Shown here in pieces: positions 8,834-17,468 of a stretch of DNA of 64,000 bases. The stretch's first letter is position 1. The number at the start of each line of letters is the position of its first letter. This stretch comes from an uncultured Bacteroidales bacterium (GTDB taxonomy: Bacteria; Bacteroidota; Bacteroidia; Bacteroidales; Muribaculaceae). The position numbers and the translations under genes were made by a program. A model generated the notes under the pieces. The model was not told the origin of the DNA, made no database searches, and saw only the letters and a list, made by a program, of their open reading frames with translations. Location of the stretch: positions 38,340-102,339 of the forward strand of contig CADAZN010000021.1 in assembly GCA_902792435.1 (NCBI GenBank), read 5' to 3'.

Positions 8834-9001
8834 TTGCCTTGATGCTGGAGGGGCGCTGCGCTTAAAATTTATTGAAAATTTTATGGAAAATTGCATTGAT
8901 GCTGGCTTTTAGACAGTCCAGAAATTAAAAACTCCTCGCTTGCGAGGCTTTGCGACATCAATAGTTGCAACTTTGCGAGAGAACATGGAATCGGTGGAAT
9001 C
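8816..9001. repeat. 187-bp direct repeat, copy 2
   Basis: Second copy of the unit at 8555. The CCTCGC/GCGAGG hairpin is intact (8934-8947), but the CACC/GGTG hairpin has decayed to CATC/GTTG. It is followed by a few more 9-bp units up to about 9030. Confidence 0.85.
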
Positions 9002-9314
9002 ACTGGAATCAGTGGAATCAGTGGAATCAGTCAACTTTTTTCAGGAAAAGGAGTGATTAGGAATAACTAGGGGGGGGTAGCAAAATGTCAAAGAACTCTT
9101 GCAATGATAGCGTGCATGACAAAGATATTGTACTATTAATAATGGGAACAACATTAAAAAAAGGCGCAGATGTTAGTTGTCAGATGCCAAATGTCGTTTC
9201 TAAGATGTCGTTGATGACAAAAAAGTATAGGATGAAAAAATTGTATTTGTTCTTCATTGTTTGAGAAAAACTCGTAAATTTGCAGTAAATATTAATCTAT
9301 TATTATTTAGTTTA

Positions 9315-10721
9315 GTGGGAAAGAAGAAAAACTTGCCTCTGCTTGAGGATTTTGAGATAACAGGCGTAGCTGCCGAAGGTAAGAGCCTGGGACGATGGAA
9401 CGACATGGTAGTGTTCATCCCCTATGGTGCTCCAGGCGATGTAGCACGAGTTAAGATTACTCGCAAGAAGCACAGCTTTGCCGAGGGAGTGATTGATGAA
9501 CTTGTGAAACCTAGTGAGCTGCGTGTTGAGCCTATGTGTCAGCACTTTGGGGTGTGCGGTGGTTGCAAATGGCAGCACCTGCCTTATGAGTACCAACTGC
9601 AGTGCAAGCAGCAGCAGGTGGTCGATGCCCTCGAGCGAATAGCAAAGGTTCCCATACCTGCCATCTCTCCAATTCTTGGTTCAAAGAAAACTACCTTCTA
9701 CCGCAATAAACTAGAATTTACATTCAGCAATAAGTGCTGGTTAACTACCGAACAGATGCAGAGCGGCGAGGAGTTTCCCAATCGCAACGCTGTTGGTTTC
9801 CACATCCCTGGAGGTTTTGACAAAGTTCTCAATATTGAGAAATGCTGGCTTCAAGACGACATCAGCAACCAGATTCGCCTCTTCCTTCGTGACTATACTC
9901 AAGAGCGTGGCTACACGTTCTATGACATTCGCAACAACGTGGGCTTCATGCGCATGATGATGGTGCGCACTGCAAGCACAGGAGAGATAATGCTTGTAGT
10001 AGTGTTCAGTGAGGACAACAAGGATGCCATCGATGACGTGATGGGAGCCTTGAAAGACCGTTTCCCACAGATTACCTCTCTCATGTATGTGGTAAACTTA
10101 AAAGTCAATGACTCGCTAGGCGACCAGGAGTTTGTGCTCTACAGTGGTCGTGACTACATTGAGGAAGAGATGGAAGGCTTGAAGTTCCGAGTAGGACCTA
10201 AATCGTTCTATCAAACCAACAGCGAGCAAGCCTACGAACTATATAAAGTGGCACGCAACTTTGCTGGCTTGACTGGCAACGAACTTGTCTATGACCTATA
10301 CACCGGCACTGGTACAATAGCCAACTTCGTGTCACGCCAAGCACGCGAAGTCATTGGCATCGAATATGTACCTGAAGCCATTGAGGATGCCAAGCTCAAC
10401 TCACGCGTTAATGGTATAAAGAATACCAAGTTCTTTGCCGGCGACATGAAAGACGTGCTAACTGGCGAGTTTGTAGCACATCATGGAATCCCTGACGTGA
10501 TGATTGTAGACCCACCACGTGCCGGCATGCACGAAGACGTGGTAAAAGTGATTCTCGATGCCGAACCCAAGCGCATAGTGTATGTGAGCTGCAACCCAGC
10601 AACGCAAGCCCGCGATATTGCGATGCTCGATGTTAAATATCGTGTTGATGCTATCCAGCCAGTAGATATGTTCCCTCACACCCACCATGTGGAGAATGTG
10701 GTGTTACTAAGTAGGAAGTAA
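9315..10721 (+). CDS. rlmD: 23S rRNA (uracil-C5)-methyltransferase, RlmD/RumA family
   Basis: 468 residues from a GTG at 9315. The frame is open back to a TTG at 9261, but that stretch overlaps a -7 box (TAAATTTG, 9275-9282), so the GTG immediately before GKKKNLPLLEDFEITGVAAE is preferred. Domains in order: TRAM RNA-binding domain (about 5-60), an iron-sulphur site with FGVCGGCKW and an upstream Cys (about 75-85), and a C-terminal SAM-dependent methyltransferase with FYQTNSEQAYELY, DLYTGTGTIANFV, DPPRAGMHEDV and the catalytic-cysteine motif VYVSCNPATQARD. The family adds a methyl group to a uracil C5 in 23S rRNA (U1939 in E. coli). The exact site (RlmD or RlmCD-type) cannot be told from sequence alone. 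Confidence 0.88.
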   Translation: MGKKKNLPLLEDFEITGVAAEGKSLGRWNDMVVFIPYGAPGDVARVKITRKKHSFAEGVIDELVKPSELRVEPMCQHFGVCGGCKWQHLPYEYQLQCKQQQVVDALERIAKVPIPAISPILGSKKTTFYRNKLEFTFSNKCWLTTEQMQSGEEFPNRNAVGFHIPGGFDKVLNIEKCWLQDDISNQIRLFLRDYTQERGYTFYDIRNNVGFMRMMMVRTASTGEIMLVVVFSEDNKDAIDDVMGALKDRFPQITSLMYVVNLKVNDSLGDQEFVLYSGRDYIEEEMEGLKFRVGPKSFYQTNSEQAYELYKVARNFAGLTGNELVYDLYTGTGTIANFVSRQAREVIGIEYVPEAIEDAKLNSRVNGIKNTKFFAGDMKDVLTGEFVAHHGIPDVMIVDPPRAGMHEDVVKVILDAEPKRIVYVSCNPATQARDIAMLDVKYRVDAIQPVDMFPHTHHVENVVLLSRK

Positions 10722-10732
10722 GAGGTTGTAAG

Positions 10733-10802
10733 TAACAAGTAACAAGTAATAAGTAATAAGTATTAAGTAATAAGTAACAAGTAATAAGTAATAAGTGAGA
10801 AG
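10733..10802. repeat. Tandem array of 7-bp TAAYAAG units
   Basis: Ten consecutive 7-bp units (TAACAAG, TAATAAG, TATTAAG, final TGAGAAG) fill the gap between rlmD and the DUF5686-like gene. A detached unit (TAATAAG at 10814-10820) directly precedes the GTG start at 10821. Confidence 0.9.
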
Positions 10803-10820
10803 TTTTTTATAAAGTAATAA

Positions 10821-13373
10821 GTGAGAGGGATTAAGGGATATATTTTGCTACTGCTATTGGTGGTTGTTGCGATGGTTGTTCATGGACAACCACTTGATGG
10901 ATACACCCACATAAAAGGGGTTGTACTAGATTCGGAAACGGGGGAAGGGATTCCCTATGCCCAGATTTACCTGCTTGGTTCTCAAACTGGCGCACTCACT
11001 AATGAGCAAGGTGGCTTCACCATTGTTACAGGAGTTGAGTTCAGCAAGGTAAAGGTTATGGTTGTAGGCTATCAAACACAAGAACTTGATGTGCCCATGG
11101 GCAAACAAACTGAGCTAGTAATCAAGATGGTGCCTACTTCTGTAATGCTCAACGAGATACTTGTACGCAAGACTGAGAAATATGTGAAGAAGGGCAACCC
11201 AGCGGTAGCTTTTGTTGAGAAACTGCGCGCTCGTCGCAACATGTATAATCCCAAGGACCATCAATACTACAACTACCACAAGTATGAGAAAGTATCGTTT
11301 GGCCTCAACAATTTCAACCCTGCCAGCAACAAGAACCTCATTGCTCAAAACTTCAAATTCTTAAAGGAATATGTCGACACAAGCGACATCACAGGCAAGA
11401 TGGTGCTTCCGTTGTCGATTCAAGAAAAAGTTAGTGAAGAACATTACCGCAAGTCGCCATCAGCACACCGTGAGGTAGTGATGGCAACTAACCATGCTGG
11501 AATAGATGATCAGCACGACACCGAGAGCCTCAAGAAATTCATTGACGACGTGTTCCGTGAGATGGATATCTACAGCAACGACATCACGTTCATGCAAAAC
11601 CGCTTTGTGAGTCCATTGTCGAGCATAGGCACCGACTTTTACAAATACTACCTCGACACTGTGATGGTCGACGGACTACAGTGTTATGAGCTCACGTTCA
11701 CACCTTTTACCACCGAGACCTTCGGCTTTTTGGGAAGACTATATGTACCAGCCAATGATACCACCATGTTCATCTCTAAAATAAGAATGAACGTACCTCA
11801 CAAGATTAACCTAAATTATGTGAACCAGGTTTATCTTGAGCAAGACTACATAAAAGCTTCCGACGGATCACGCCTTAAAGTGCGCGATGACTTGATGGTA
11901 GAGTTCAAAATTGCTCCCAAGACGCCCGAGATATATGCGCGCCGACAGACCTTCTATGACGGCCACAACTTCAAGCAGCCCAAGGACATGTCAATCTTCA
12001 ACCAAAGCGCAGAGGTGATAATGAGAAAGAATCTTGAACAAGACGAGAACTACTGGACGGCCCACCGACCAGTGGTTGCCGTCAAGAACGAACACACCGT
12101 CAAGGACATGCTCACGCGGTTAAGGAAATCTAAGCTCTTCTACTGGTGCGAGAAGGTGGTCACAACATTAGTTAATGGCTACATAGCCACCTCAGGGAAT
12201 GCGCGAAACAGCAAATTTGACATTGGTCCCATGAATACCACCATAAGCGGCAATAGTCTTGAGGGATTGAGACTTAGAGTGGGTGGCATGACGACAGCCA
12301 AGCTCAATCAGCGCTGGTTTGGCAAGTTCTATGTTGCCTATGGAACACGCGATGAGCGCTTCAAATATATGGGTCAGCTAGAATACTCATTTGTTGACAA
12401 GAAATTTCACCCTAACGAATTTCCTGTAAACTCGTTACGCCTTATGCACCGCTACGATGTTGACAAGTTAGGCCAGCATTATCTCTACACAAATCCCGAC
12501 AACGTGTTCCTTGCACTCAAGCGGCAGAAAGACGACAAGATGATATATCTGCGCGAGACTATGCTTGAGTACAAGCTCGAGACCCAAGCAGGCTTCTCGC
12601 TAACAGCATCGATTCAACATCAGCGTCACGAGGCATCGAGGTTCCTACCATTCATTGACGGCAACGGCAACGAGTTTGGGCATTATAACACAGCAGGCTT
12701 CAACGTCATGCTGCGCTATGCACCAGGCGAAAAGTTCTACCAAACGCGCTCGTTCAGAATTCCCATCAATCAGGACGCCCCCGTTTTCACACTCTCGCAC
12801 ACCTTCATGCCGCGAGGATTCTTAGGAAGTGACTATACCATCAACAAAACCGAGGCTGGAATCCAAAAACGTTTCTGGTTCTCAGCATTTGGCTACACCG
12901 ACATCATCCTCAAGGCAGGAAAAATATGGAGCACAGTGCCTTATCCAGAACTGCTGCTGCCAAACACCAACTTATCTTACACAATCCAGCCCGAATCGTT
13001 TGCATTGATGAACGCGATGGAGTTTATCAATGATCAGTACTTGTCGTGGGACGTGACCTACTGGATTAACGGTGCAATACTAAATCGCATCCCACTTATC
13101 AAGAAGCTGAAGATGCGCGAGGTCGTGTCGTTCAGGGGGTTGTGGGGCTCACTCAGTGACAAGAATGACCCGATGCTTCACCCTGAATTATTTCAATTCC
13201 CAGCTATCGCCGACTGTCACAAGATGGACAAGAAGCCATATATGGAAATTGGTGTGGGACTTGACAACATACTCACATTCTTGCGTGTTGACTACGTGTG
13301 GCGATTGAGTTACCGTGACAACCCAGGCATTAATCGCAGTGGCGTGAGAGTGCAGCTACATTTTACTTTTTAA
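10821..13373 (+). CDS. DUF5686-like outer membrane protein with carboxypeptidase-like domain
   Basis: 850 residues. The GTG at 10821 gives MRGIKGYILLLLLVVVAMVVHGQ, a good signal peptide. A carboxypeptidase-regulatory-like beta-sandwich follows (about 28-115; GVVLDSETGEGIPYAQIYLL), then a large region with the character of DUF5686 (about 120-850): VAFVEKLRARRNMYNPKDHQ early on, and a beta-rich C-terminus ending in an aromatic residue (RVQLHFTF), as in outer membrane barrels. Members are widespread in Bacteroidetes and lack an assigned biochemical function; a transport or assembly role in the outer membrane is only a guess. The start codon sits at the edge of the 7-bp repeat array and no clear ribosome site precedes it. 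The SanA-like gene follows after 17 bp, probably in the same transcript. Confidence 0.8.
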   Translation: MRGIKGYILLLLLVVVAMVVHGQPLDGYTHIKGVVLDSETGEGIPYAQIYLLGSQTGALTNEQGGFTIVTGVEFSKVKVMVVGYQTQELDVPMGKQTELVIKMVPTSVMLNEILVRKTEKYVKKGNPAVAFVEKLRARRNMYNPKDHQYYNYHKYEKVSFGLNNFNPASNKNLIAQNFKFLKEYVDTSDITGKMVLPLSIQEKVSEEHYRKSPSAHREVVMATNHAGIDDQHDTESLKKFIDDVFREMDIYSNDITFMQNRFVSPLSSIGTDFYKYYLDTVMVDGLQCYELTFTPFTTETFGFLGRLYVPANDTTMFISKIRMNVPHKINLNYVNQVYLEQDYIKASDGSRLKVRDDLMVEFKIAPKTPEIYARRQTFYDGHNFKQPKDMSIFNQSAEVIMRKNLEQDENYWTAHRPVVAVKNEHTVKDMLTRLRKSKLFYWCEKVVTTLVNGYIATSGNARNSKFDIGPMNTTISGNSLEGLRLRVGGMTTAKLNQRWFGKFYVAYGTRDERFKYMGQLEYSFVDKKFHPNEFPVNSLRLMHRYDVDKLGQHYLYTNPDNVFLALKRQKDDKMIYLRETMLEYKLETQAGFSLTASIQHQRHEASRFLPFIDGNGNEFGHYNTAGFNVMLRYAPGEKFYQTRSFRIPINQDAPVFTLSHTFMPRGFLGSDYTINKTEAGIQKRFWFSAFGYTDIILKAGKIWSTVPYPELLLPNTNLSYTIQPESFALMNAMEFINDQYLSWDVTYWINGAILNRIPLIKKLKMREVVSFRGLWGSLSDKNDPMLHPELFQFPAIADCHKMDKKPYMEIGVGLDNILTFLRVDYVWRLSYRDNPGINRSGVRVQLHFTF

Positions 13374-13390
13374 TTATCATGTAAAAGGCT

Positions 13391-14041
13391 ATGACAAAAA
13401 TAAGCAGAAAAAAGTGGATGAGAATAGTGTTGTGGCTTGCCCTTGCCTGCGCAGTTGTGGCACTAGTGTGTGACACTATAGTGAGACATAACACTAACGG
13501 ACGCGCCTATGACGACATCAACAAATTGCCACACAACAAAGTGGGACTGCTACTTGGCACTTCTCCACTCGACAAACAAGGAAACACAAACTATTACTTT
13601 ATTTATAGAATAGATGCTGCCGAGCAACTGATTAAATCGGGCAAGATTGACTATATACTTGTGAGTGGCGACAATAGCTCGGTAGGTTATGACGAACCGA
13701 CATGGATGCGAGATTCACTGGTGGGTCGTGGAGTTCCCGAAGATCGCATAGTGCTTGATTTTGCTGGCCTGCGAACTCTTGACTCGGTGGTAAGAGCAAA
13801 GGAAGTTTTTGGGCAAGACAGTATCACTATAATCTCACAGCTTTTCCACAACGAGCGTGCACTATATCTTGCTGACCACAATGGAATAAACGCTATTGCC
13901 TATAACGCAAAGGATGTAAGCCTGTGGCACAAATGGCTCAAAATACACAGCCGAGAGTACTTAGCCAGAGTAAAAATGATGATTGACCTTGCCATCAACA
14001 AGCAACCTCATTTCCTAGGAGAGAAGGTTGAAATTAAGTAA
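13391..14041 (+). CDS. SanA/YdcF-like DUF218 membrane protein
   Basis: 216 residues. One N-terminal transmembrane helix (about 12-28) is followed by a DUF218 domain (about 48-195) with the markers VGLLLGTSP, YRIDAAEQLIKSGKIDYILV, SGDNSSVGYDEPTWMRDSLV, VPEDRIVLDFAGLRTLDSVV and IISQLFHNERALYLA. This is the SanA/ElyC subfamily, implicated in E. coli in envelope barrier function and vancomycin sensitivity at high temperature; the enzymatic activity is not settled. Length and motifs are normal. It lies 17 bp after the DUF5686-like gene, which fits a shared envelope role. The region after it carries the promoter of the glycogen operon. Confidence 0.85.
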   Translation: MTKISRKKWMRIVLWLALACAVVALVCDTIVRHNTNGRAYDDINKLPHNKVGLLLGTSPLDKQGNTNYYFIYRIDAAEQLIKSGKIDYILVSGDNSSVGYDEPTWMRDSLVGRGVPEDRIVLDFAGLRTLDSVVRAKEVFGQDSITIISQLFHNERALYLADHNGINAIAYNAKDVSLWHKWLKIHSREYLARVKMMIDLAINKQPHFLGEKVEIK

Positions 14042-14106
14042 TAATGCGTTAGAGGCTCCAGCTCAGGCCTCACAAGAAGGATTGTTGAAAAAAAAGTGAA
14101 TTATTA

Positions 14107-14138
14107 TTTGCGTATTTTAGCGAATAGTAGTAAATTTG
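14107..14138 (+). promoter_or_regulatory. Bacteroidetes-type promoter of the glycogen operon
   Basis: TTTG (14107-14110), 20 bp, TAAATTTG (14131-14138), an exact match to the Bacteroidetes primary-sigma consensus. The expected start is near 14144, about 60 bp before the debranching-enzyme ATG at 14206. Confidence 0.8.
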
Positions 14139-14205
14139 TTACGATTACAAGAAAAAGGTGCGTTTTCCTAATTAAAATCGAAAAACCATTAACCATTACA
14201 TATTT

Positions 14206-16161
14206 ATGAGCTATTTAAAATTTGATAAAAACTTGATTATAAATCTTGAGCAGTCCTTGACAAAAGAGATTCTCAGGACCAATCAATCAGGGGCTTATCA
14301 TTGTACTACCCTTGTTGGGTGCAACACCCGCAAGCAACATGGCTTGCTGGTGATCCCAATCCCAGAGATAGACGACAATTTCCATGTGATGCTCTCATCG
14401 ATTGACGAGACAGTTATTCAACATGGTGCGCCATTTAATCTTGGCTTGCACAAATACAAAGGCAATGTTTTTAGTCCCAACGGTCACAAATACATTCGTG
14501 AGTATGACTGCGAGCGAGTACCCAGCCACTTGTTCCGTGTGGGCGGTGTAATATTAAAACGCGAAAAGATATTCATAACCAATGAGAACCGCATTCTCAT
14601 CAGGTACACCTTAGTGGACGCTCATTCTAAAACAACGTTGCAGTTCCGTCCGTTCTTGGCTTTCCGCAACGCCAACGACCTGTGTGTTGAGAACTCGGTT
14701 GCCAGCAGAGATTATTATGAAGTTCACAACGGAATAGCGACTTGTATGTATGAGGGCTATCCCACTCTCTTCATGCAATTCAACCACAAGCCCAAATTTG
14801 TGTATGATCCTCACTGGTACAAAGGCATAGAATATATTAAGGACATGGAACGCGGCATCCCTTACACCGAGGACCTTTATGTTCCAGGTTATTTTGAAAT
14901 AGAAATCAAGAAAGGTGAGCCTCTTATCTTCTCGGCAGGTATTGATGAGGTTAACACCCGAAACCTGAGCCGCATGCATGAAGACGAGGTTAATTCTCGC
15001 ACCCCACGCACAAGCTTCTACAACTGCCTAAAGAATAGTGCTAAGCAATTCTACTTGACCAATGCCGACGGCAACTACATGCTTGCCGGATATCCTTGGT
15101 TCAAGATTCGTGCACGCGATGAATTCCTAGCACTACCAGGCTGCACAATATCCAACCACCATCGTCCCGACTTTGAGAAGATAATGGATACCGCCAAGGA
15201 AGCGATGCTACGATTTATCGAAGATGGCACTCTCGACAAGCACCTCAAGGGCATAGACCTTCCCGACGTGCCGTTGTGGGCTATGTGGTCACTTCAAGAA
15301 TATGCCAAGGATGCCGGCATGGACGAGGCCCGCAAGCGCTATGGTGACCTTGTGAAGGCGATGCTGAAGCACATCATTGACGGCAAGCATCCCAACCTTC
15401 ACTTGGAACCTAATAGCCTAGTTAGCACCGATGGAACCAAGAAACCCATGTCGTGGATGGATTCTACCCACCCCGACGGCTCCCCTATGGTACCTCGCAC
15501 GGGCTATCTAGTGGAATTCAATGCCTTGTGGTATAATTCGCTAATGTTTGCCCAGGATATGTTTGCCGAAGTCAAAGAAGAGAAAACGTTTGTGGCATCG
15601 TTGAAAAAACTCAGCGACAAGGCAAAGCCAGCGTTCGTTGAAATGTTCATGAACGACTACGGATATTTGTTTGACTACGTTGACGGCAAATATGCCGACC
15701 CAAGCGTTCGCCCCAATATGATTATAGCTGCAGGCATCGATTACTCGCCACTTGACCGCCGTCAGCGCAAGAGCGTTATTGATGTGGTAACACGTGAGTT
15801 GCTCACACCAAAAGGCCTGCGCACCTTGAGTCCCAAGAGCTGGGGCTATAAACCATGGTATCTCGGCAATCCCGAGGAGCGAGAAGTTGCCTACTATGCT
15901 GGCTCGGCCCGTCCTTGGCTAATGGGCTTCTATACCGATGCCTATATTAAAGTGTTTGGACTTAATGGCGCATCGTTTATTGAGCGCATGATGATAGGCT
16001 TTGAGGACGAGATGTCGCAAGGCGGCATTGGCACACTGTCGGAGCTCTATGATGGTAACCCGCCATTCATTGGTCGTGGTGCCGTGAGCTATGCGCCCAA
16101 CGTGGGCGGTGTGCTTCGCGTGTTGAGACTTTTCAAGAACATAGGATTTATAAATGCTTAA
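14206..16161 (+). CDS. Glycogen debranching enzyme (amylo-alpha-1,6-glucosidase)
   Basis: 651 residues. An N-terminal GDE_N-type domain (about 10-240; NQSGAYHCTTLVGCNTRKQH, GLLVIPIPE) is followed by an (alpha/alpha)6 barrel (about 290-640) with YPWFKIRARDEFLALPG, MSWMDSTHPDGSPMVPRTGY and YYAGSARPWLMGFYTDAYIK. The family hydrolyses alpha-1,6 branch points of glycogen in the cytoplasm; there is no signal peptide. This bacterial type lacks a GH13 transferase domain. It is first in an operon with a GT4 (18 bp gap) and a GH57 protein, a combination usual in Bacteroidales glycogen metabolism. The promoter is at 14107. Confidence 0.9.
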   Translation: MSYLKFDKNLIINLEQSLTKEILRTNQSGAYHCTTLVGCNTRKQHGLLVIPIPEIDDNFHVMLSSIDETVIQHGAPFNLGLHKYKGNVFSPNGHKYIREYDCERVPSHLFRVGGVILKREKIFITNENRILIRYTLVDAHSKTTLQFRPFLAFRNANDLCVENSVASRDYYEVHNGIATCMYEGYPTLFMQFNHKPKFVYDPHWYKGIEYIKDMERGIPYTEDLYVPGYFEIEIKKGEPLIFSAGIDEVNTRNLSRMHEDEVNSRTPRTSFYNCLKNSAKQFYLTNADGNYMLAGYPWFKIRARDEFLALPGCTISNHHRPDFEKIMDTAKEAMLRFIEDGTLDKHLKGIDLPDVPLWAMWSLQEYAKDAGMDEARKRYGDLVKAMLKHIIDGKHPNLHLEPNSLVSTDGTKKPMSWMDSTHPDGSPMVPRTGYLVEFNALWYNSLMFAQDMFAEVKEEKTFVASLKKLSDKAKPAFVEMFMNDYGYLFDYVDGKYADPSVRPNMIIAAGIDYSPLDRRQRKSVIDVVTRELLTPKGLRTLSPKSWGYKPWYLGNPEEREVAYYAGSARPWLMGFYTDAYIKVFGLNGASFIERMMIGFEDEMSQGGIGTLSELYDGNPPFIGRGAVSYAPNVGGVLRVLRLFKNIGFINA

Positions 16162-16179
16162 AAAACTACGATATATACT

Positions 16180-17439
16180 ATGAAGGCTCTAATGTTTGGC
16201 TGGGAATTTCCTCCTCACATTTTGGGAGGATTGGGAACAGCAAGTTTTGGTCTCACCAAGGGCATGGCACAGTGTGGCGATATGGACATCACTTTTGTCA
16301 TTCCCAAACCTTGGGGCGATGAGCCCAAGGAATTTGCCCGTATCATAGGCGCCAACAGCACACCTGTTGCATGGCGTGATGTGAACTGGGATTATGTAGA
16401 AGGCCGAATTGGCAAGGTAATGGACCCACAGACCTATTTTGACCTTCGCGACCACATCTATAGTGATTTCAACTACATGAACACCAACGACCTGGGATGC
16501 ATTGAGTTCTCAGGACGTTATCCCGACAACCTGCTCGAGGAGATTAACAACTACTCGATTGTTGCTGGAGTGATAGCTCGCACTGTGGACTGCGACGTGA
16601 TACACTCCCACGACTGGCTAACCTATCCAGCTGGCATCCATGCCAAGCAAGTGACTGGCAAGCCACTTGTGATTCATGTTCATGCAACCGACTTCGACCG
16701 TAGCCGTGGCAAGGTTAACCCAACAGTGTTCGGCATCGAGAAAGACGGAATGAACAATGCCGACCACATCATCACGGTTAGTAACCTCACCCGCAAGACG
16801 GTTATAGAGAAGTATGGCATCAGCCCCGACAAGGTGACTACCGTCCACAATGCTGTGGAGCCACTTAGTCAAGAGCTTCTTGACCTGGAGGTACCGCCCA
16901 AACACGAGAAAGTGGTAACCTTCCTTGGTCGCATCACGATGCAAAAAGGACCCGAATACTTCGTTGATGCTGCATGGCAAGTGCTTCAAAAGGTTAGAAA
17001 TGTGCAGTTTGTGATGGCAGGAAGCGGCGACATGATGGAGAAGATGATTCGCTTGGCCGCACGCCGACACATTGCTGGTCGTTTCCACTTCACCGGTTTC
17101 TTGAAAGGCAAGCAAGTGTATGAAATGCTCAAGGCAAGCGATGTATACATAATGCCATCGGTTAGTGAGCCATTTGGCATCTCTCCACTGGAGGCGATGC
17201 AAATGGGCGTTCCGTCGATTATCTCAAAGCAGAGTGGATGTGCCGAAATCCTTAACAATGTGATAAAGGTTGACTACTGGGACACCAATGCTATAGCCGA
17301 CGCGATTTATTCTATCATCAAGTATCCCGGCATGTACAAGCAGTTGCGTGAGCAGGGACTTGAAGAGGTGAACCAAATCACCTGGGATAAAGCCGGCGCC
17401 AAGGTAATCGACATTTACAAGCGATTAATAAATAGATAA
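16180..17439 (+). CDS. Glycosyltransferase family 4, probable glycogen-synthase-like enzyme
   Basis: 419 residues with two Rossmann domains. The N-terminal acceptor motif is FGWEFPPHILGGLGTASFGL (about 7-26), with DVIHSHDWLTYPAG near 140. The C-terminal nucleotide-sugar site has FLGRITMQKGPEYFVDA, MAGSGDMMEKM and the E-x7-E retaining motif in SEPFGISPLEAMQMGVPSI. In this operon context it most likely elongates alpha-1,4-glucan from a nucleotide-activated glucose; the donor (ADP- or UDP-glucose) cannot be read from sequence. It is cytosolic, without signal peptide. It lies between the debranching enzyme (18 bp upstream) and GH57 (29 bp downstream). A function in another glycan pathway is possible but less likely. 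Confidence 0.88.
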   Translation: MKALMFGWEFPPHILGGLGTASFGLTKGMAQCGDMDITFVIPKPWGDEPKEFARIIGANSTPVAWRDVNWDYVEGRIGKVMDPQTYFDLRDHIYSDFNYMNTNDLGCIEFSGRYPDNLLEEINNYSIVAGVIARTVDCDVIHSHDWLTYPAGIHAKQVTGKPLVIHVHATDFDRSRGKVNPTVFGIEKDGMNNADHIITVSNLTRKTVIEKYGISPDKVTTVHNAVEPLSQELLDLEVPPKHEKVVTFLGRITMQKGPEYFVDAAWQVLQKVRNVQFVMAGSGDMMEKMIRLAARRHIAGRFHFTGFLKGKQVYEMLKASDVYIMPSVSEPFGISPLEAMQMGVPSIISKQSGCAEILNNVIKVDYWDTNAIADAIYSIIKYPGMYKQLREQGLEEVNQITWDKAGAKVIDIYKRLINR

Positions 17440-17468
17440 TTAACAACCACAATAATACATCAATAATC

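Larger units (their letters stand above)
8276..9080. repeat. Composite intergenic repeat field
   Basis: About 0.8 kb between the M13 peptidase and rlmD carries no credible gene. It holds 9-bp GGAATCNNT units singly and in an array, two copies of a 187-bp direct repeat (from 8555 and 8816), several short GC-rich hairpins followed by TAAGAT or TAAAAT, and a 10-bp GAGTRRYTAG repeat at the right end (9051-9080). Frames of Thr-Asp-Ser or Glu-Ser-Val repeats across it result from the 9-bp period and have no start or ribosome-site context. Confidence 0.85.

Noticed and set aside
8648-8912. Open frames of Thr-Asp-Ser (minus) and Glu-Ser-Val (plus) repeats
   Set aside because: Both come from the 9-bp GGAATCRGT array, which is open in several frames. 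There is no signal peptide, ribosome site or conserved flank, and the same DNA repeat occurs between dnaJ and grpE.
8276-9036. Possible CRISPR array
   Set aside because: The units are 9 bp and contiguous without unique spacers, and no cas genes are near.
9261-9314. TTG start for rlmD 54 bp further upstream
   Set aside because: It overlaps a TAAATTTG -7 box, and the added residues precede the conserved TRAM-domain start without family resemblance.
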